From positions 9,869 through 73,868 of the forward strand of contig JBKBQT010000014.1 in NCBI GenBank assembly GCA_046292445.1: a DNA stretch of 64,000 nucleotides. Reading direction: 5' to 3'. Source of the stretch: CALIZF01 sp046292445 (GTDB taxonomy: Bacteria; Pseudomonadota; Alphaproteobacteria; Rhodobacterales; Rhodobacteraceae). This document shows, piece after piece, positions 52,079-60,145 of the stretch. The position numbers were made by a program, and so were the translations under genes. Positions within the stretch are counted from its first letter, which is position 1; each line of letters opens with the position of its first letter. The notes under the pieces are model-generated. The model ran no database searches. It saw only the letters and a program-made list of their open reading frames with translations, and was not told where the DNA came from.

Positions 52079-52729
52079 CTACTGCACCGCCGCGCGGAAG
52101 GGGCGCGGATCCCAGCGGCAGGCGAACCCGTCGCCATCGGGGTCGAGCCCGCGCGGATCGCGCTCGGGTCCGCCGGCGGCAAGGAACGCCTCCTGCGCAA
52201 GATCGTCGGACGGATAGGCGGCACAGGCCGCTTCGGGGCTGCGCATGCGGATGGGAAAGCGGGAATAGAGCCTGGTGCCCGGGTTGTGCCGGGTGGCCAG
52301 CGCATATTCCACCACGTTCGGCCCCGACGGCCCCCTGCGCTGCGGCACCGCCGTCGGCGCGACGACGACAAGCTGGGCCTGCTGCGCCCGGCGCCGCGCG
52401 GCATCGGATTCGATCGATTCGCGCGATGCGACGGCGCCGAAATCCTGCTCGTCCGAAATCGTCGCACGACCGGGCCCGTCCGGCACCGCAAGCGCAGTCG
52501 CCGCCGGCGGCAGCGGCGCGCCGAGCGGCGCGGATACGACAGCGGGCGCCGCCACGGCCGGCCCCGCCGGGAAAGGTGCGGCGGCGGGCGGCGCGCCGCG
52601 AAGCTGCGCCTCGCGGTCGCGCAAATATTCCGTGTAGCTGCCAAAACCGACGCCCGCGCCGCTGTCGGGCACGGGCGGCTGCGTGCAGGCGGCCAGGGTG
52701 ACGAGAAGGAGAAGCGCGATCAGCCGCAT
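52079..52729 (-). CDS. lipoprotein with C-terminal Excalibur domain
   Basis: The 216-residue protein has a lipoprotein signal MRLIALLLLVTLAAC (Cys15), a low-complexity Ala/Pro stretch (about 38-75), and a central EDALAT-type region. The C-terminal Excalibur calcium-binding motif is DPRGLDPDGDGFACRWDP, with D-x-D-x-D-G-x-A-C spacing. It would be anchored in the envelope facing the periplasm. It sits just upstream of ampD, so a cell-wall-related role is plausible but unproven. Confidence 0.85.
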   Translation of the reverse strand: MRLIALLLLVTLAACTQPPVPDSGAGVGFGSYTEYLRDREAQLRGAPPAAAPFPAGPAVAAPAVVSAPLGAPLPPAATALAVPDGPGRATISDEQDFGAVASRESIESDAARRRAQQAQLVVVAPTAVPQRRGPSGPNVVEYALATRHNPGTRLYSRFPIRMRSPEAACAAYPSDDLAQEAFLAAGGPERDPRGLDPDGDGFACRWDPRPFRAAVQ

Positions 52730-52755
52730 GGATAGGCCCTGCATGATCGCCGCAT

Positions 52756-54240
52756 CTACCACCACTTGCCCGGCTTCGCCACGAAGCCCGCCGCACGCTC
52801 CAGCACATGCGCGTGATTGAGCAGCTCCGCCTCGCCCCAGGGCCGGCCGATCAGTTGCAGCCCGAGCGGCAGGCCGCCGCGGTCCAGCCCCGCCGGCACC
52901 GCGATTCCCGGAAGGCCGGCAAGGTTCACCGTCACCGTGAACACGTCGTTGAGATACATCTCGACCGGATCGGCATCCGCCTTTTCCCCCAGTCCGAAGG
53001 CGGCCGAGGGCGTGGCCGGCGTCAGGATCGCGTCGATCCCGGCTGCGAAAACCGTGTCGAAATCGCGCTTGATGAGCGCGCGAACCTTCCGCGCGCGGTT
53101 GTAATAGGCATCATAGAACCCCGCCGAGAGCACATAGGTGCCGATCATCACCCGGCGCTGCACCTCGCGGCCGAAGCCCTCGGCCCGCGTGCGCTCATAC
53201 ATCTCGGTGATGCCTTCGCCGGGCCCCAGCCTCGCGCGGTGGCCGTAGCGCACCCCGTCGTAGCGCGCGAGGTTCGACGATGCCTCGGCCGGCGCGATGA
53301 CGTAATAGGCCGGCAGCGCGTACATCGTATGCGGCAGGCTGATCTCGACGATCTCGGCCCCCGCATCGCGCAGCATCGCCGCGCCCTCGTCCCAGAGCCG
53401 CCCGATCTCGTCCGGCATCCCGTCGATGCGGTATTCGCGCGGGATCCCGATCCGCTTGCCGCGGATGTCGCCGGTCAGCGCCGCCTCGTAATCGGGCACC
53501 GGCAGGTCGGCGGAGGTCGAATCCATCGGGTCATGCCCCGCCATCGCCCGCAGCAGGATTGCCGCATCGCGCACGCTGCGCGCCATCGGCCCGGCCTGGT
53601 CGAGCGAGGAGGCGAAGGCGACGATCCCCCAGCGGCTCACCCGGCCATAGGTCGGCTTGAGCCCGACGATCCCGGTGAAGGCCGCCGGCTGGCGGATCGA
53701 CCCGCCGGTATCGGTGCCGGTCGCGCCGAGGCACAGATCGGCCGCCACCGCCGCGGCCGAGCCGCCCGAACTGCCGCCCGGGGTCAGCGCGGTATCGTCA
53801 TTGCCCCGCCGCCACGGGTTGACCGCATTGCCGTAGCAACTCGTCTCGTTCGACGAGCCCATGGCGAATTCGTCCATGTTCAGCTTGCCGAGCATCACCG
53901 CGCCCTGGTCGAAAAGCTGGCGCGTCACGGTCGATTCGTATTCCGGCCGGAACCCGCGCAGGATGTTCGACGCTGCCTGCGTCGGAACCCCCTTGGTGCA
54001 GAACAGATCCTTGATCCCCAGCGGGATCCCGCACAGATCGGGCGCATCGCCGCCCGCCAGCCGCGCATCCGCCGCGCGCGCCTGGTCGAGCGCGATCTCG
54101 GGCGTCTTGTGGACGAAGGCGCCCAGCGCATCGCCCGCGTCCATCGCCGTCATGCAGGCAAGGGTCAGATCGACCGCCGTGATCTCGCGCTTGCGCAACA
54201 GATCCCGCGCCGCCGCGATGCTGAGGCTGTTGAGCGTCAT
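52756..54240 (-). CDS. gatA: Asp/Glu-tRNA(Asn/Gln) amidotransferase subunit A
   Basis: The 494-residue amidase subunit of GatCAB converts Glu-tRNA(Gln) (and Asp-tRNA(Asn)) to the amidated form. The amidase triad is visible: Lys in PLGIKDLFCTKG, the cis-Ser in TPGGSSGGSAAAVAADLC, and the Ser nucleophile in GTDTGGSIRQPAAF. Start at 54240 overlaps the gatC stop (ATGA). gatB is not adjacent, as is usual in alphaproteobacteria. Confidence 0.96.
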   Translation of the reverse strand: MTLNSLSIAAARDLLRKREITAVDLTLACMTAMDAGDALGAFVHKTPEIALDQARAADARLAGGDAPDLCGIPLGIKDLFCTKGVPTQAASNILRGFRPEYESTVTRQLFDQGAVMLGKLNMDEFAMGSSNETSCYGNAVNPWRRGNDDTALTPGGSSGGSAAAVAADLCLGATGTDTGGSIRQPAAFTGIVGLKPTYGRVSRWGIVAFASSLDQAGPMARSVRDAAILLRAMAGHDPMDSTSADLPVPDYEAALTGDIRGKRIGIPREYRIDGMPDEIGRLWDEGAAMLRDAGAEIVEISLPHTMYALPAYYVIAPAEASSNLARYDGVRYGHRARLGPGEGITEMYERTRAEGFGREVQRRVMIGTYVLSAGFYDAYYNRARKVRALIKRDFDTVFAAGIDAILTPATPSAAFGLGEKADADPVEMYLNDVFTVTVNLAGLPGIAVPAGLDRGGLPLGLQLIGRPWGEAELLNHAHVLERAAGFVAKPGKWW

Positions 54241-54524
54241 TCGACCACCTTGGGCACGGCAAAGAACCCCTCGCGCGCATCGGGCGCATTGGCGAGGATG
54301 CGCGCGGGATAGCCGCCATCCGTCACCCCGTCCACCCGCCGCTTGAGCCGCATGGGCGTCACGCTCACCATCGGCTCGACCCCCGTCACGTCCACGGCGC
54401 TCAGCTGTTCCATGAACCCGAGGATCCCCGAAAGCTCCTGCGCCACCCGCGGCAGGTCCGCCTCCTCGACGCGGATGCGGGCGAGATGCGCGATCCTGCG
54501 GGCAGTGTCGATGTCGATGGCCAT
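54237..54524 (-). CDS. gatC: Asp/Glu-tRNA(Asn/Gln) amidotransferase subunit C
   Basis: The 95-residue linker subunit wraps GatA and GatB. It matches the family throughout: RRIAHLARIRVEEADLPRVAQELSGILGFMEQL, VEPMVSVTPMRLKRR and the C-terminal NAPDAREGFFAVPKVVE. CCGGAGG precedes the ATG at 54524. Translationally coupled to gatA. Confidence 0.96.
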   Translation of the reverse strand: MAIDIDTARRIAHLARIRVEEADLPRVAQELSGILGFMEQLSAVDVTGVEPMVSVTPMRLKRRVDGVTDGGYPARILANAPDAREGFFAVPKVVE

Positions 54525-54549
54525 GGCACGCCTCCGGTTGATCGGCACG

Positions 54550-54578
54550 GGCATAGCGGCGCCCGGACGGGCGCGCAA
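54550..54578 (-). promoter_or_regulatory. probable gatCA promoter
   Basis: TTGCGC (54573-54578) and TATGCC (54550-54555) on the minus strand are 17 bases apart, 26 bases upstream of gatC. Confidence 0.4.
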
Positions 54579-54726
54579 GCAGGGGCAGCGCGGCAGTGCC
54601 CGCGCAGCTGGCCCGCGCCAGCGCCACCAGCCGCCCGTCGATCGCCCGACCCGCCATGCCCGCATCCCTTCACGCCTCAAGGTGCGCGGGACGGGGCATC
54701 CGGTTCAATGCAGTGTGCGAAAACCC

Positions 54727-55383
54727 TCAGGCAAGGCCCAGCCGGTGCCGCCGCCAGACCTCGATCATCCAGCCCAGCATGACGCCGTTGAGCACATGCC
54801 ACATGAAATGCGTCCCGATCCCGCCCGTGACGTCGCACAGGGGATAGTCGAGCGAGCGGAAGGTGAGCGAGGCGATCAGGATCCCGGCGCCGATCGCCAG
54901 CCCCCGCGCCGTTCCCGGCGCGCGCTGGCGCAGGATCGCGGCATAGATCAGGATCAGCACTGGCACCGGCCAGTAGAAGGCCGAGATCTCGAAGAACGGC
55001 AGGCTGCGGAACACCGGCGTCAGAAGGGCCGCATAGGGCACGAAGGCCGCTGTCACCAGCGCCGCGACAAGGACCCGCTGCCCCAGAAAATCCCGCGTCG
55101 CGGCAAAGACATAGGCGAGGATATAGACAACGATGGGCAGCACGTCCATCAGCCCCGTGAGCCGGTTCGCATGGGTGTGGAACAGATAGCTCCCGATCCC
55201 GATCGCGGTCAGGATGCCGACCAGGACCCAGGCCATCCCCATGCCGGGCGTGCCCCGCAGCCGCCCCGCCATCACTGCCGCGGCGATCAGGAAGGCGGCA
55301 TTGGTGATCGCATTGATCGGCTCGGACCAGTATTCCGGCCCGGTGCGCTCGCAATATCCGTCCACCGCCTCGAGCCAGTCCAT
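54727..55383 (-). CDS. ceramidase-family membrane hydrolase
   Basis: The 218-residue protein has about seven membrane segments and the alkaline ceramidase/CREST pattern: YCERTGPEYWSEPINAITNAAFLI, GIGSYLFHTHANRLTGLMDVLP and the final GTHFMWHVLNGVMLG. The conserved Ser, the HxH/D residues and the last His that bind zinc in human ACER3 have matching positions. Bacterial members are common in this clade but lack an assigned substrate, as most do not make ceramide. It is divergent from the metallo-beta-lactamase-like gene. Confidence 0.85.
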   Translation of the reverse strand: MDWLEAVDGYCERTGPEYWSEPINAITNAAFLIAAAVMAGRLRGTPGMGMAWVLVGILTAIGIGSYLFHTHANRLTGLMDVLPIVVYILAYVFAATRDFLGQRVLVAALVTAAFVPYAALLTPVFRSLPFFEISAFYWPVPVLILIYAAILRQRAPGTARGLAIGAGILIASLTFRSLDYPLCDVTGGIGTHFMWHVLNGVMLGWMIEVWRRHRLGLA

Positions 55384-55440
55384 TCCAATCCTCCGTGATC
55401 CCGCTAGAACAGGGCCTAGCGTTCAGGGCGGGAGGTGCAA

Positions 55441-56133
55441 ATGAAAATCACGTGGCTCGGCCATTCAGGCTTTCGTATCGCGATCGGCGACCAGATCCTG
55501 CTGATCGACCCTTGGCTGACCGGCAACCCGATGTTCCCCGAGGACCGGCGGGACGAGGCGGTGGCAGGGGCCACCGCCATCCTTGTCACCCACGGTCATG
55601 GCGATCACGCCAGCGACGCCCCGGGGATCGCGAAGGCCCTGAACATCCCCGTCGCCGGCAAGTATGACCTGACGACCTGGATGGAAAAGACCCAACGCTG
55701 CGCCACCATCGGCTTCAACAACGGCGGCACGATCCGGCTCGGCGATGTCGCGGTGACGATGGTCGCGGCCTCGCATTCCTCATCGGTCGCCGGCGCGGAC
55801 GGGCCGATCTATGTCGGCGTGGAATGCGGCTTCATGATCGAACACGCAGGCCGCACCATCTATGTCTCGGGCGATACCGACGTGATGGCCGACATGGCCG
55901 TGTTCGAGGAACTGCACCACCCCGAGATCGGCATCCTCTGCGCGGGGGGCCATTACACGATGGACATGAAGCGCGCCGCCTTCGCCGCCCGGCGGTTCTT
56001 CAACTTCAAGACGGTGATCCCCTGCCACTACCGCACCTTTCCCGCGCTCGAACAATCGGCGCAGCCGCTGATCGACGCGCTGCCGGGCGTCGCGGTGATC
56101 GCGCCCGAGGTGCTCGTGCCGATCGCGCTCTGA
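55441..56133 (+). CDS. UPF0173/UlaG-like metal-dependent hydrolase
   Basis: The 230-residue metallo-beta-lactamase-fold protein starts MKITWLGHSGFRI after a GGAGG site. Metal-binding HGHGDHASD lies near residue 53, followed by GHYTMDMKRAA and the C-terminal VIPCHYRTFPALEQ, all typical of UPF0173. Cytoplasmic. UlaG hydrolyses L-ascorbate 6-phosphate lactone; the closer YtkL-type members have no defined substrate. Confidence 0.9.
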   Translation: MKITWLGHSGFRIAIGDQILLIDPWLTGNPMFPEDRRDEAVAGATAILVTHGHGDHASDAPGIAKALNIPVAGKYDLTTWMEKTQRCATIGFNNGGTIRLGDVAVTMVAASHSSSVAGADGPIYVGVECGFMIEHAGRTIYVSGDTDVMADMAVFEELHHPEIGILCAGGHYTMDMKRAAFAARRFFNFKTVIPCHYRTFPALEQSAQPLIDALPGVAVIAPEVLVPIAL

Positions 56134-56161
56134 TCCGGTTGCGCTGCCCGACCGCGCCCGG

Positions 56162-56614
56162 TCACCGGCGCGCGGCGAAGAAGGTCTGCAGCAGATCCGC
56201 CGCCTCCGACGCGCCGATCCCGTCGTAGATCTCGGGCACATGGTGGCACTGCGGATGCGCGAACACCCGCGCCCCCTGCGCCACCCCGCCGCCCTTGGGA
56301 TCGGCCGCCGCGTAGTAGAGCCGCCCGATGCGCGCAAGACCGATCGCAGCGGCGCACATCGCGCAGGGCTCCAGCGTCACCCACAGATCATGGCCCACCA
56401 GCCGGTCCGACCCCGCCGCGGCGCAGGCCGCCCGGATCGCGAGCATCTCGGCATGGGCCGTCGGATCGTGCAATTCCCGCATCCGGTTGCCCGCCCGCGC
56501 CACGATCCGCCCCGCCGGATCGACCACCACCGCACCCACCGGCACCTCGCCGCGCAGGCCCGCCGCCCGTGCCTCCTCCAGCGCCGCCCCCATGTGCCCG
56601 ACAAACCCTGTCAC
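56162..56614 (-). CDS. tadA: tRNA-specific adenosine deaminase
   Basis: The 150-residue enzyme converts A34 of tRNA(Arg)(ACG) to inosine. The zinc/catalytic motifs are DPTAHAEMLAIRAA (His, Glu) and TLEPCAMCAAAIGLARI (two Cys). It starts at a GTG with GGAAGGAT upstream; an ATG at 56593 is an alternative. It is divergent from rluB with an extragenic repeat between, a gene order common in alphaproteobacteria. Confidence 0.95.
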   Translation of the reverse strand: MTGFVGHMGAALEEARAAGLRGEVPVGAVVVDPAGRIVARAGNRMRELHDPTAHAEMLAIRAACAAAGSDRLVGHDLWVTLEPCAMCAAAIGLARIGRLYYAAADPKGGGVAQGARVFAHPQCHHVPEIYDGIGASEAADLLQTFFAARR

Positions 56615-56662
56615 GCCGATCCTTCCCGTTGCCCCCGCCCGCCATTGCCCTTACCGTCCTTC

Positions 56663-56709
56663 TTCTGTCCACAAATATCCTCCGGGGGGTCCGGGGGGTG
56701 GAAAACCCC
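56663..56709 (+). repeat. extragenic repeat with hairpin upstream of rluB
   Basis: TTCTGTCCACAAATATCC is followed by CTCCGGGGGGTCCGG and a hairpin GGGGT-GGAAA-ACCCC (56695-56709). It shares the AAATATCC-plus-GGGGTCCGGGG architecture of the elements at 49 and 16699. Here it lies in a divergent, not convergent, gap and ends 18 bases before the rluB start, so it would be part of the rluB leader. Confidence 0.65.
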
Positions 56710-56727
56710 GCGGGGGCGCCGCATCCG

Positions 56728-57798
56728 ATGCCAAAGACAGTCTCTCCCCCCGGCGAACGCATCGCCAAGGTGCTCGCCCGCGCCGGCGTCGCCTCGCGCC
56801 GCGATGCCGAAAGGCTGGTGGCCGAGGGGCGCGTGGCGGTCAACGGCACGGTCATCGACAGCCCGGCGCTGAACGTCACCCCCGCCGACCGCATCACCCT
56901 CGACGGCGCGCCGGTCGCGGCGGCCGAACCGCCGCGGCTCTGGCTCTATCACAAGCCCGAGGGGCTGGTGACGACCGCCCGCGACGAAAAGGGGCGGCAG
57001 ACGGTCTTCGACGCCCTGCCCGAGGGGATGCCGCGGGTGATGACGGTCGGCCGGCTCGACATCACCTCCGAGGGGCTGTTGCTGCTGACCAACGACGGCG
57101 AACTAAAGCGCCGGATGGAACTGCCGGAAACCGGCTGGACGCGGAAATACCGCGTGCGGGTGAAGGGCGCGCCGACGGATGCGCAGCTCGACCCGTTGCG
57201 CGCGGGCATCACCATCGACGGCGAGCGGTTCCAGCCCATGACGGTCGGCATCGACCGGCAGCAGGGCGCGAATGCCTGGCTCACCGTGGCGATCCGCGAG
57301 GGGCGCAACCGCGAGATCCGGCGGGCGATGGAATTCGTCGGGCTGATCGTGAACCGCCTGATCCGCACCGGATACGGCCCCTTCCGGCTGGGCGACCTGC
57401 CCCCCGGCGCGGTCGAGGAGGTGCGCCCGCGCGTGCTGCGCGACCAGCTCGGCCTTGCCGAAACCCCGGCGCATGGGCCCGGGACGGGTCCGGCCGGTCC
57501 CCGCCGCGGCACGCGCGGCGCGGTCGGCGCGGGAGCGGCGAGCGCCGCGGCGGCGCGGCCGGCCTCTGCCCGCACGGGAACCGGCGCGGGCAAGCATGCC
57601 GCCAAGGCCGCGCCCGGGCCGGGCGCGACGGCAGGTTCCGAACGGCCGCGCCGCGGCCCGCACACCGGCCCGCGCACCGGGCCGGGCGGCGGCACCGCGC
57701 CTCGCGGTCCGAACACCGGCCCGGGCGGCGGCGCCGCGCCTCGCGGTCCGCGTGATCCCGGCCCCGCCCCCGCCCGCCCGCCGCGCAGCCGCCGCTGA
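56728..57798 (+). CDS. rluB: pseudouridine synthase (RluB/RsuA family) with long disordered tail
   Basis: The 356-residue protein has an N-terminal S4 domain (GERIAKVLARAGVASRRDAERLVAEGRVAVNG) and the catalytic domain with VGRLDITSEGLLLLTNDG, where the Asp is the nucleophile. The GRNREIRRAMEF block near the end of the catalytic domain follows. It would isomerise a uridine in 23S rRNA (U2605-type). Residues about 245-356 form a Gly/Pro/Arg/Ala-rich tail with a 39-base duplication; such tails occur in this family and may bind RNA. The ATG at 56728 has no clear Shine-Dalgarno sequence. Confidence 0.9.
   Translation: MPKTVSPPGERIAKVLARAGVASRRDAERLVAEGRVAVNGTVIDSPALNVTPADRITLDGAPVAAAEPPRLWLYHKPEGLVTTARDEKGRQTVFDALPEGMPRVMTVGRLDITSEGLLLLTNDGELKRRMELPETGWTRKYRVRVKGAPTDAQLDPLRAGITIDGERFQPMTVGIDRQQGANAWLTVAIREGRNREIRRAMEFVGLIVNRLIRTGYGPFRLGDLPPGAVEEVRPRVLRDQLGLAETPAHGPGTGPAGPRRGTRGAVGAGAASAAAARPASARTGTGAGKHAAKAAPGPGATAGSERPRRGPHTGPRTGPGGGTAPRGPNTGPGGGAAPRGPRDPGPAPARPPRSRR
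57675..57752 (+). repeat. 39-base tandem duplication within the rluB tail
   Basis: Two consecutive 39-base units (57675-57713, 57714-57752) differ at few positions and encode the repeated TGPGGGTAPRGPN/TGPGGGAAPRGPR. In-frame length keeps the gene open; copy number may vary among strains. Confidence 0.7.
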
Positions 57799-57870
57799 CG
57801 CAGGCTGTTCGCCCCGGCCGCGCCGCCCCGGCGCGGGCCTTGTCCCTGCATCCGCCGCATCGCATCGACG

Positions 57871-57890
57871 CGCGGGCTTTCATGCCCGCG
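57871..57890 (+). terminator. hairpin after rluB
   Basis: CGCGGGC (57871-57877) and GCCCGCG (57884-57890) flank a six-base loop. It lies between rluB and the xpaC-telA run and could end rluB transcription; no T-run follows. Confidence 0.4.
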
Positions 57891-57906
57891 GCGCTTGGCC
57901 TATAGT
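57879..57906 (+). promoter_or_regulatory. possible promoter of the xpaC-telA run
   Basis: TATAGT at 57901-57906 is a strong -10 match, 28 bases before the first small gene. The -35 candidate (TTCATG, 57879-57884, 16-base spacing) is weak and overlaps the hairpin, so an activator or alternative sigma factor may be involved. Confidence 0.35.
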
Positions 57907-57933
57907 CGCGCCAGTGCAACCGCGGGGGCCGGC

Positions 57934-58017
57934 ATGGGCGGGAACGGGATCGGGCGACTGGCGGCCTTCCTGCTTTTCGCGGTGATCGTCTATGCCGCCT
58001 TCACGGGCATGGCGTGA
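57934..58017 (+). CDS. 27-residue single-pass membrane peptide
   Basis: The peptide reads MGGNGIGRLAAFLLFAVIVY followed by AAFTGMA, essentially one membrane helix with a short Gly-rich head. Its TGA shares a base with the ATG of xpaC (TGATG), so it is probably translated and coupled to it. No strong Shine-Dalgarno sequence is visible (GGGGGCC upstream). It could be a small subunit or regulator of the membrane complex encoded downstream. Proof of expression is lacking. Confidence 0.5.
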   Translation: MGGNGIGRLAAFLLFAVIVYAAFTGMA

Positions 58018-58916
58018 TGGCCCAGCGGTATGGCGGCAGGTTCAGCCCCCAGACGGGTGGCGGCACCCCCGGCACGCCGCCGGACCCCGGCGGGCTGCAC
58101 GGCCGGCGCCCCAGCCGGGTCGGCGGCCGCGTCAACATGCTGTTCCTCGCGCCCTTTGCCTTCCTCGTGACGGCCTTCCTGCAACCGGCGGTCGGCCTCG
58201 GGCTCGACCTTGCGGCCTTCGGCACCCTGATCCTCGCCGCGTGGCTGACCCGCGAGGGAGAACTGGCGCACGAGGCCTATGACGCCCGCCAGGTCGCCCG
58301 CCGCCCGGCCATCCCGCGCAAACTCTTTGGCACGGGCTTGACGGCGGCAGGCGTGTTCGTCGGGGCCTTCGTGCCCACGGCCGGCGACTGGCTGTCGCCG
58401 CTGGTGCTCGGCCTTGCGGCCGGCGCGCTGCACCTTGCCGCCTTCGGCCCCGACCCCTTGCGTGACAAGGGGATGGCAGGGGTGGACCGGATCGGCACCG
58501 AGCGTGTCGCCCGCGCGGTGGACGAGGCCGAGCGGACCGTCACGGCAATGCGCGAGGCGATCCTGCGCGCCGGCGACCGCACGCTGACCGACCGGGTGGA
58601 CCGGTTCGCCATCACCGCGCGGCGCCTGTTCCGCACCGTCGAGAACGACCCGCGCGATCTGACGGCGGCGCGCAAGTATCTGTCGGTCTATCTCACGGGT
58701 GCGCGCGATGCGACGGTGCGGTTCGCCGACCTGCACGCCCGCAGCCGCGATCCGCAGGCGCGGGCCGACTGGCTGGCGCTGATGGACGATCTCGAGACGC
58801 GCTTTGCCGAACGCACCGAGGTGCTGATGCAGAACGACAAGACCAGCCTCGATGTCGAGATCGAGGTGCTGCGCGAACGCCTCGCCTACGACGGCCCGCC
58901 GCTGGGCCGGCCCTGA
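58017..58916 (+). CDS. xpaC: XpaC-family (5-bromo-4-chloroindolyl phosphate hydrolysis) protein
   Basis: The 299-residue membrane protein has a Gly/Pro-rich N-terminus (1-38) and two membrane hairpins (about 42-75 and 103-140). A cytoplasmic helical domain follows: RTVTAMREAILRAGDRTLTDRVDRFAITARRLFRTVENDPRDL, then ARKYLSVYLTGARDATVRFADL. This is the XpaC pattern. XpaC genes lie beside telA in many bacteria, as here (43 bases). The name reflects an old screen; enzymatic activity is doubtful. It may anchor TelA at the membrane. Confidence 0.88.
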   Translation: MAQRYGGRFSPQTGGGTPGTPPDPGGLHGRRPSRVGGRVNMLFLAPFAFLVTAFLQPAVGLGLDLAAFGTLILAAWLTREGELAHEAYDARQVARRPAIPRKLFGTGLTAAGVFVGAFVPTAGDWLSPLVLGLAAGALHLAAFGPDPLRDKGMAGVDRIGTERVARAVDEAERTVTAMREAILRAGDRTLTDRVDRFAITARRLFRTVENDPRDLTAARKYLSVYLTGARDATVRFADLHARSRDPQARADWLALMDDLETRFAERTEVLMQNDKTSLDVEIEVLRERLAYDGPPLGRP

Positions 58917-58959
58917 CGCCGCCCCGCCCCTTATCCTGCCCTTAACGAGGACCCCTGCA

Positions 58960-60120
58960 ATGCCCAGCACCGTTCGCGCCGACGCCGCCCGCGCCCTTGC
59001 CGAGGTCGAGAAGGTGACCGCCGTCATCCTGCCCGACCCGGCCGCCGAGATCGTGCCCCTCGACGCCGCGGCGCCGGACAAGGCGGAGGCCATCCGCCGC
59101 CGGATGGCCGAGATCGACCTGCACAACACCCAGTCGATCATTGCCTTCGGCTCGTCCGCGCAGGCCGAATTGCAGGTCATCAGCCAGGAGATGCTGACCG
59201 ACGTGCGCAACAAGGATGTCGGCCCGGCGGGCGATGCCCTGCGCGATATCGTGACGACGATCCGCGGCTTTTCGGTCAGCGAACTCGACGTGCGGCGCAA
59301 GGCGAGCTGGTGGGAACGCCTGCTGGGTCGCGGCGCACCCTTTGCCAATTTCGTCGCCCGGTTCGAGACCGTGCAGGGACAGATCGACAAGATCACCGAG
59401 AACCTGCTGGGCCACGAGCACAAGCTGCTCAAGGATATCAAGGCGCTCGACAAGCTCTATGAAAAGACGCTCGCCTTCTACGACGAACTCGCGCTCTACA
59501 TCGCCGCCGGCGAGGCGCGGCTGGCCGAGGTGGATGCGACCGTCATCCCGGCCAAGGAGGCCGAGGTGGCGGCCGCGCCCGAGGCCGACCAGGTGATGCG
59601 CGCGCAGGAATTGCGCGATCTGCGCGCGGCGCGCGACGATCTCGAACGCCGGGTCCATGACCTCAAGCTGACGCGGCAGGTCACGATGCAGTCGCTGCCC
59701 TCCATCCGGCTGGTGCAGGAAAACGACAAGAGCCTCGTGACCAAGATCAACTCGACCCTCGTCAACACCGTCCCGCTGTGGGAGACGCAGCTGGCGCAGG
59801 CGGTGACGATCCAGCGTTCGCGCGAGGCGGCCGAGGCGATCCGGGGCGCGAACGACCTGACCAACGAGTTGTTGACCGCCAATGCCGAAAACCTGCGCAC
59901 CGCCAACAAGATCGTCCGCGAGGAGATGGAGCGGGGCGTGTTCGACATCGAGGCGGTGAAGAAGGCCAACGCAACGCTCATCGCCACGATCCAGGACAGC
60001 CTTGCCATCGCCGATGCGGGCAAGGCCCGCCGCGCGGCGGCAGAGGTCGAACTGAAGAAGATGGAGGCGGAACTGCGCGACACGCTTGCATCCGCGCGGG
60101 CGCGGTCCAGCCAGGGCTGA
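58960..60120 (+). CDS. telA: toxic anion resistance protein TelA
   Basis: The 386-residue soluble, mostly helical protein belongs to the TelA/KlaA family linked to tellurite and cell-envelope stress resistance. Family features include a Leu/Glu-rich coiled-coil body, SASWWERLLGRGAPFANFVARFETVQGQIDKI-like central block, the TRQVTMQSLPSIRLVQENDKSLVTKINSTLVNTVPLWE segment, and a C-terminal coiled coil with RRAAAEVELKKMEAEL. GAGG lies upstream of the ATG. Mechanism is unresolved; TelA homologues are found with Ter proteins. Confidence 0.93.
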   Translation: MPSTVRADAARALAEVEKVTAVILPDPAAEIVPLDAAAPDKAEAIRRRMAEIDLHNTQSIIAFGSSAQAELQVISQEMLTDVRNKDVGPAGDALRDIVTTIRGFSVSELDVRRKASWWERLLGRGAPFANFVARFETVQGQIDKITENLLGHEHKLLKDIKALDKLYEKTLAFYDELALYIAAGEARLAEVDATVIPAKEAEVAAAPEADQVMRAQELRDLRAARDDLERRVHDLKLTRQVTMQSLPSIRLVQENDKSLVTKINSTLVNTVPLWETQLAQAVTIQRSREAAEAIRGANDLTNELLTANAENLRTANKIVREEMERGVFDIEAVKKANATLIATIQDSLAIADAGKARRAAAEVELKKMEAELRDTLASARARSSQG

Positions 60121-60145
60121 CGCGGGCAGGCAGGATCGGGCAACC

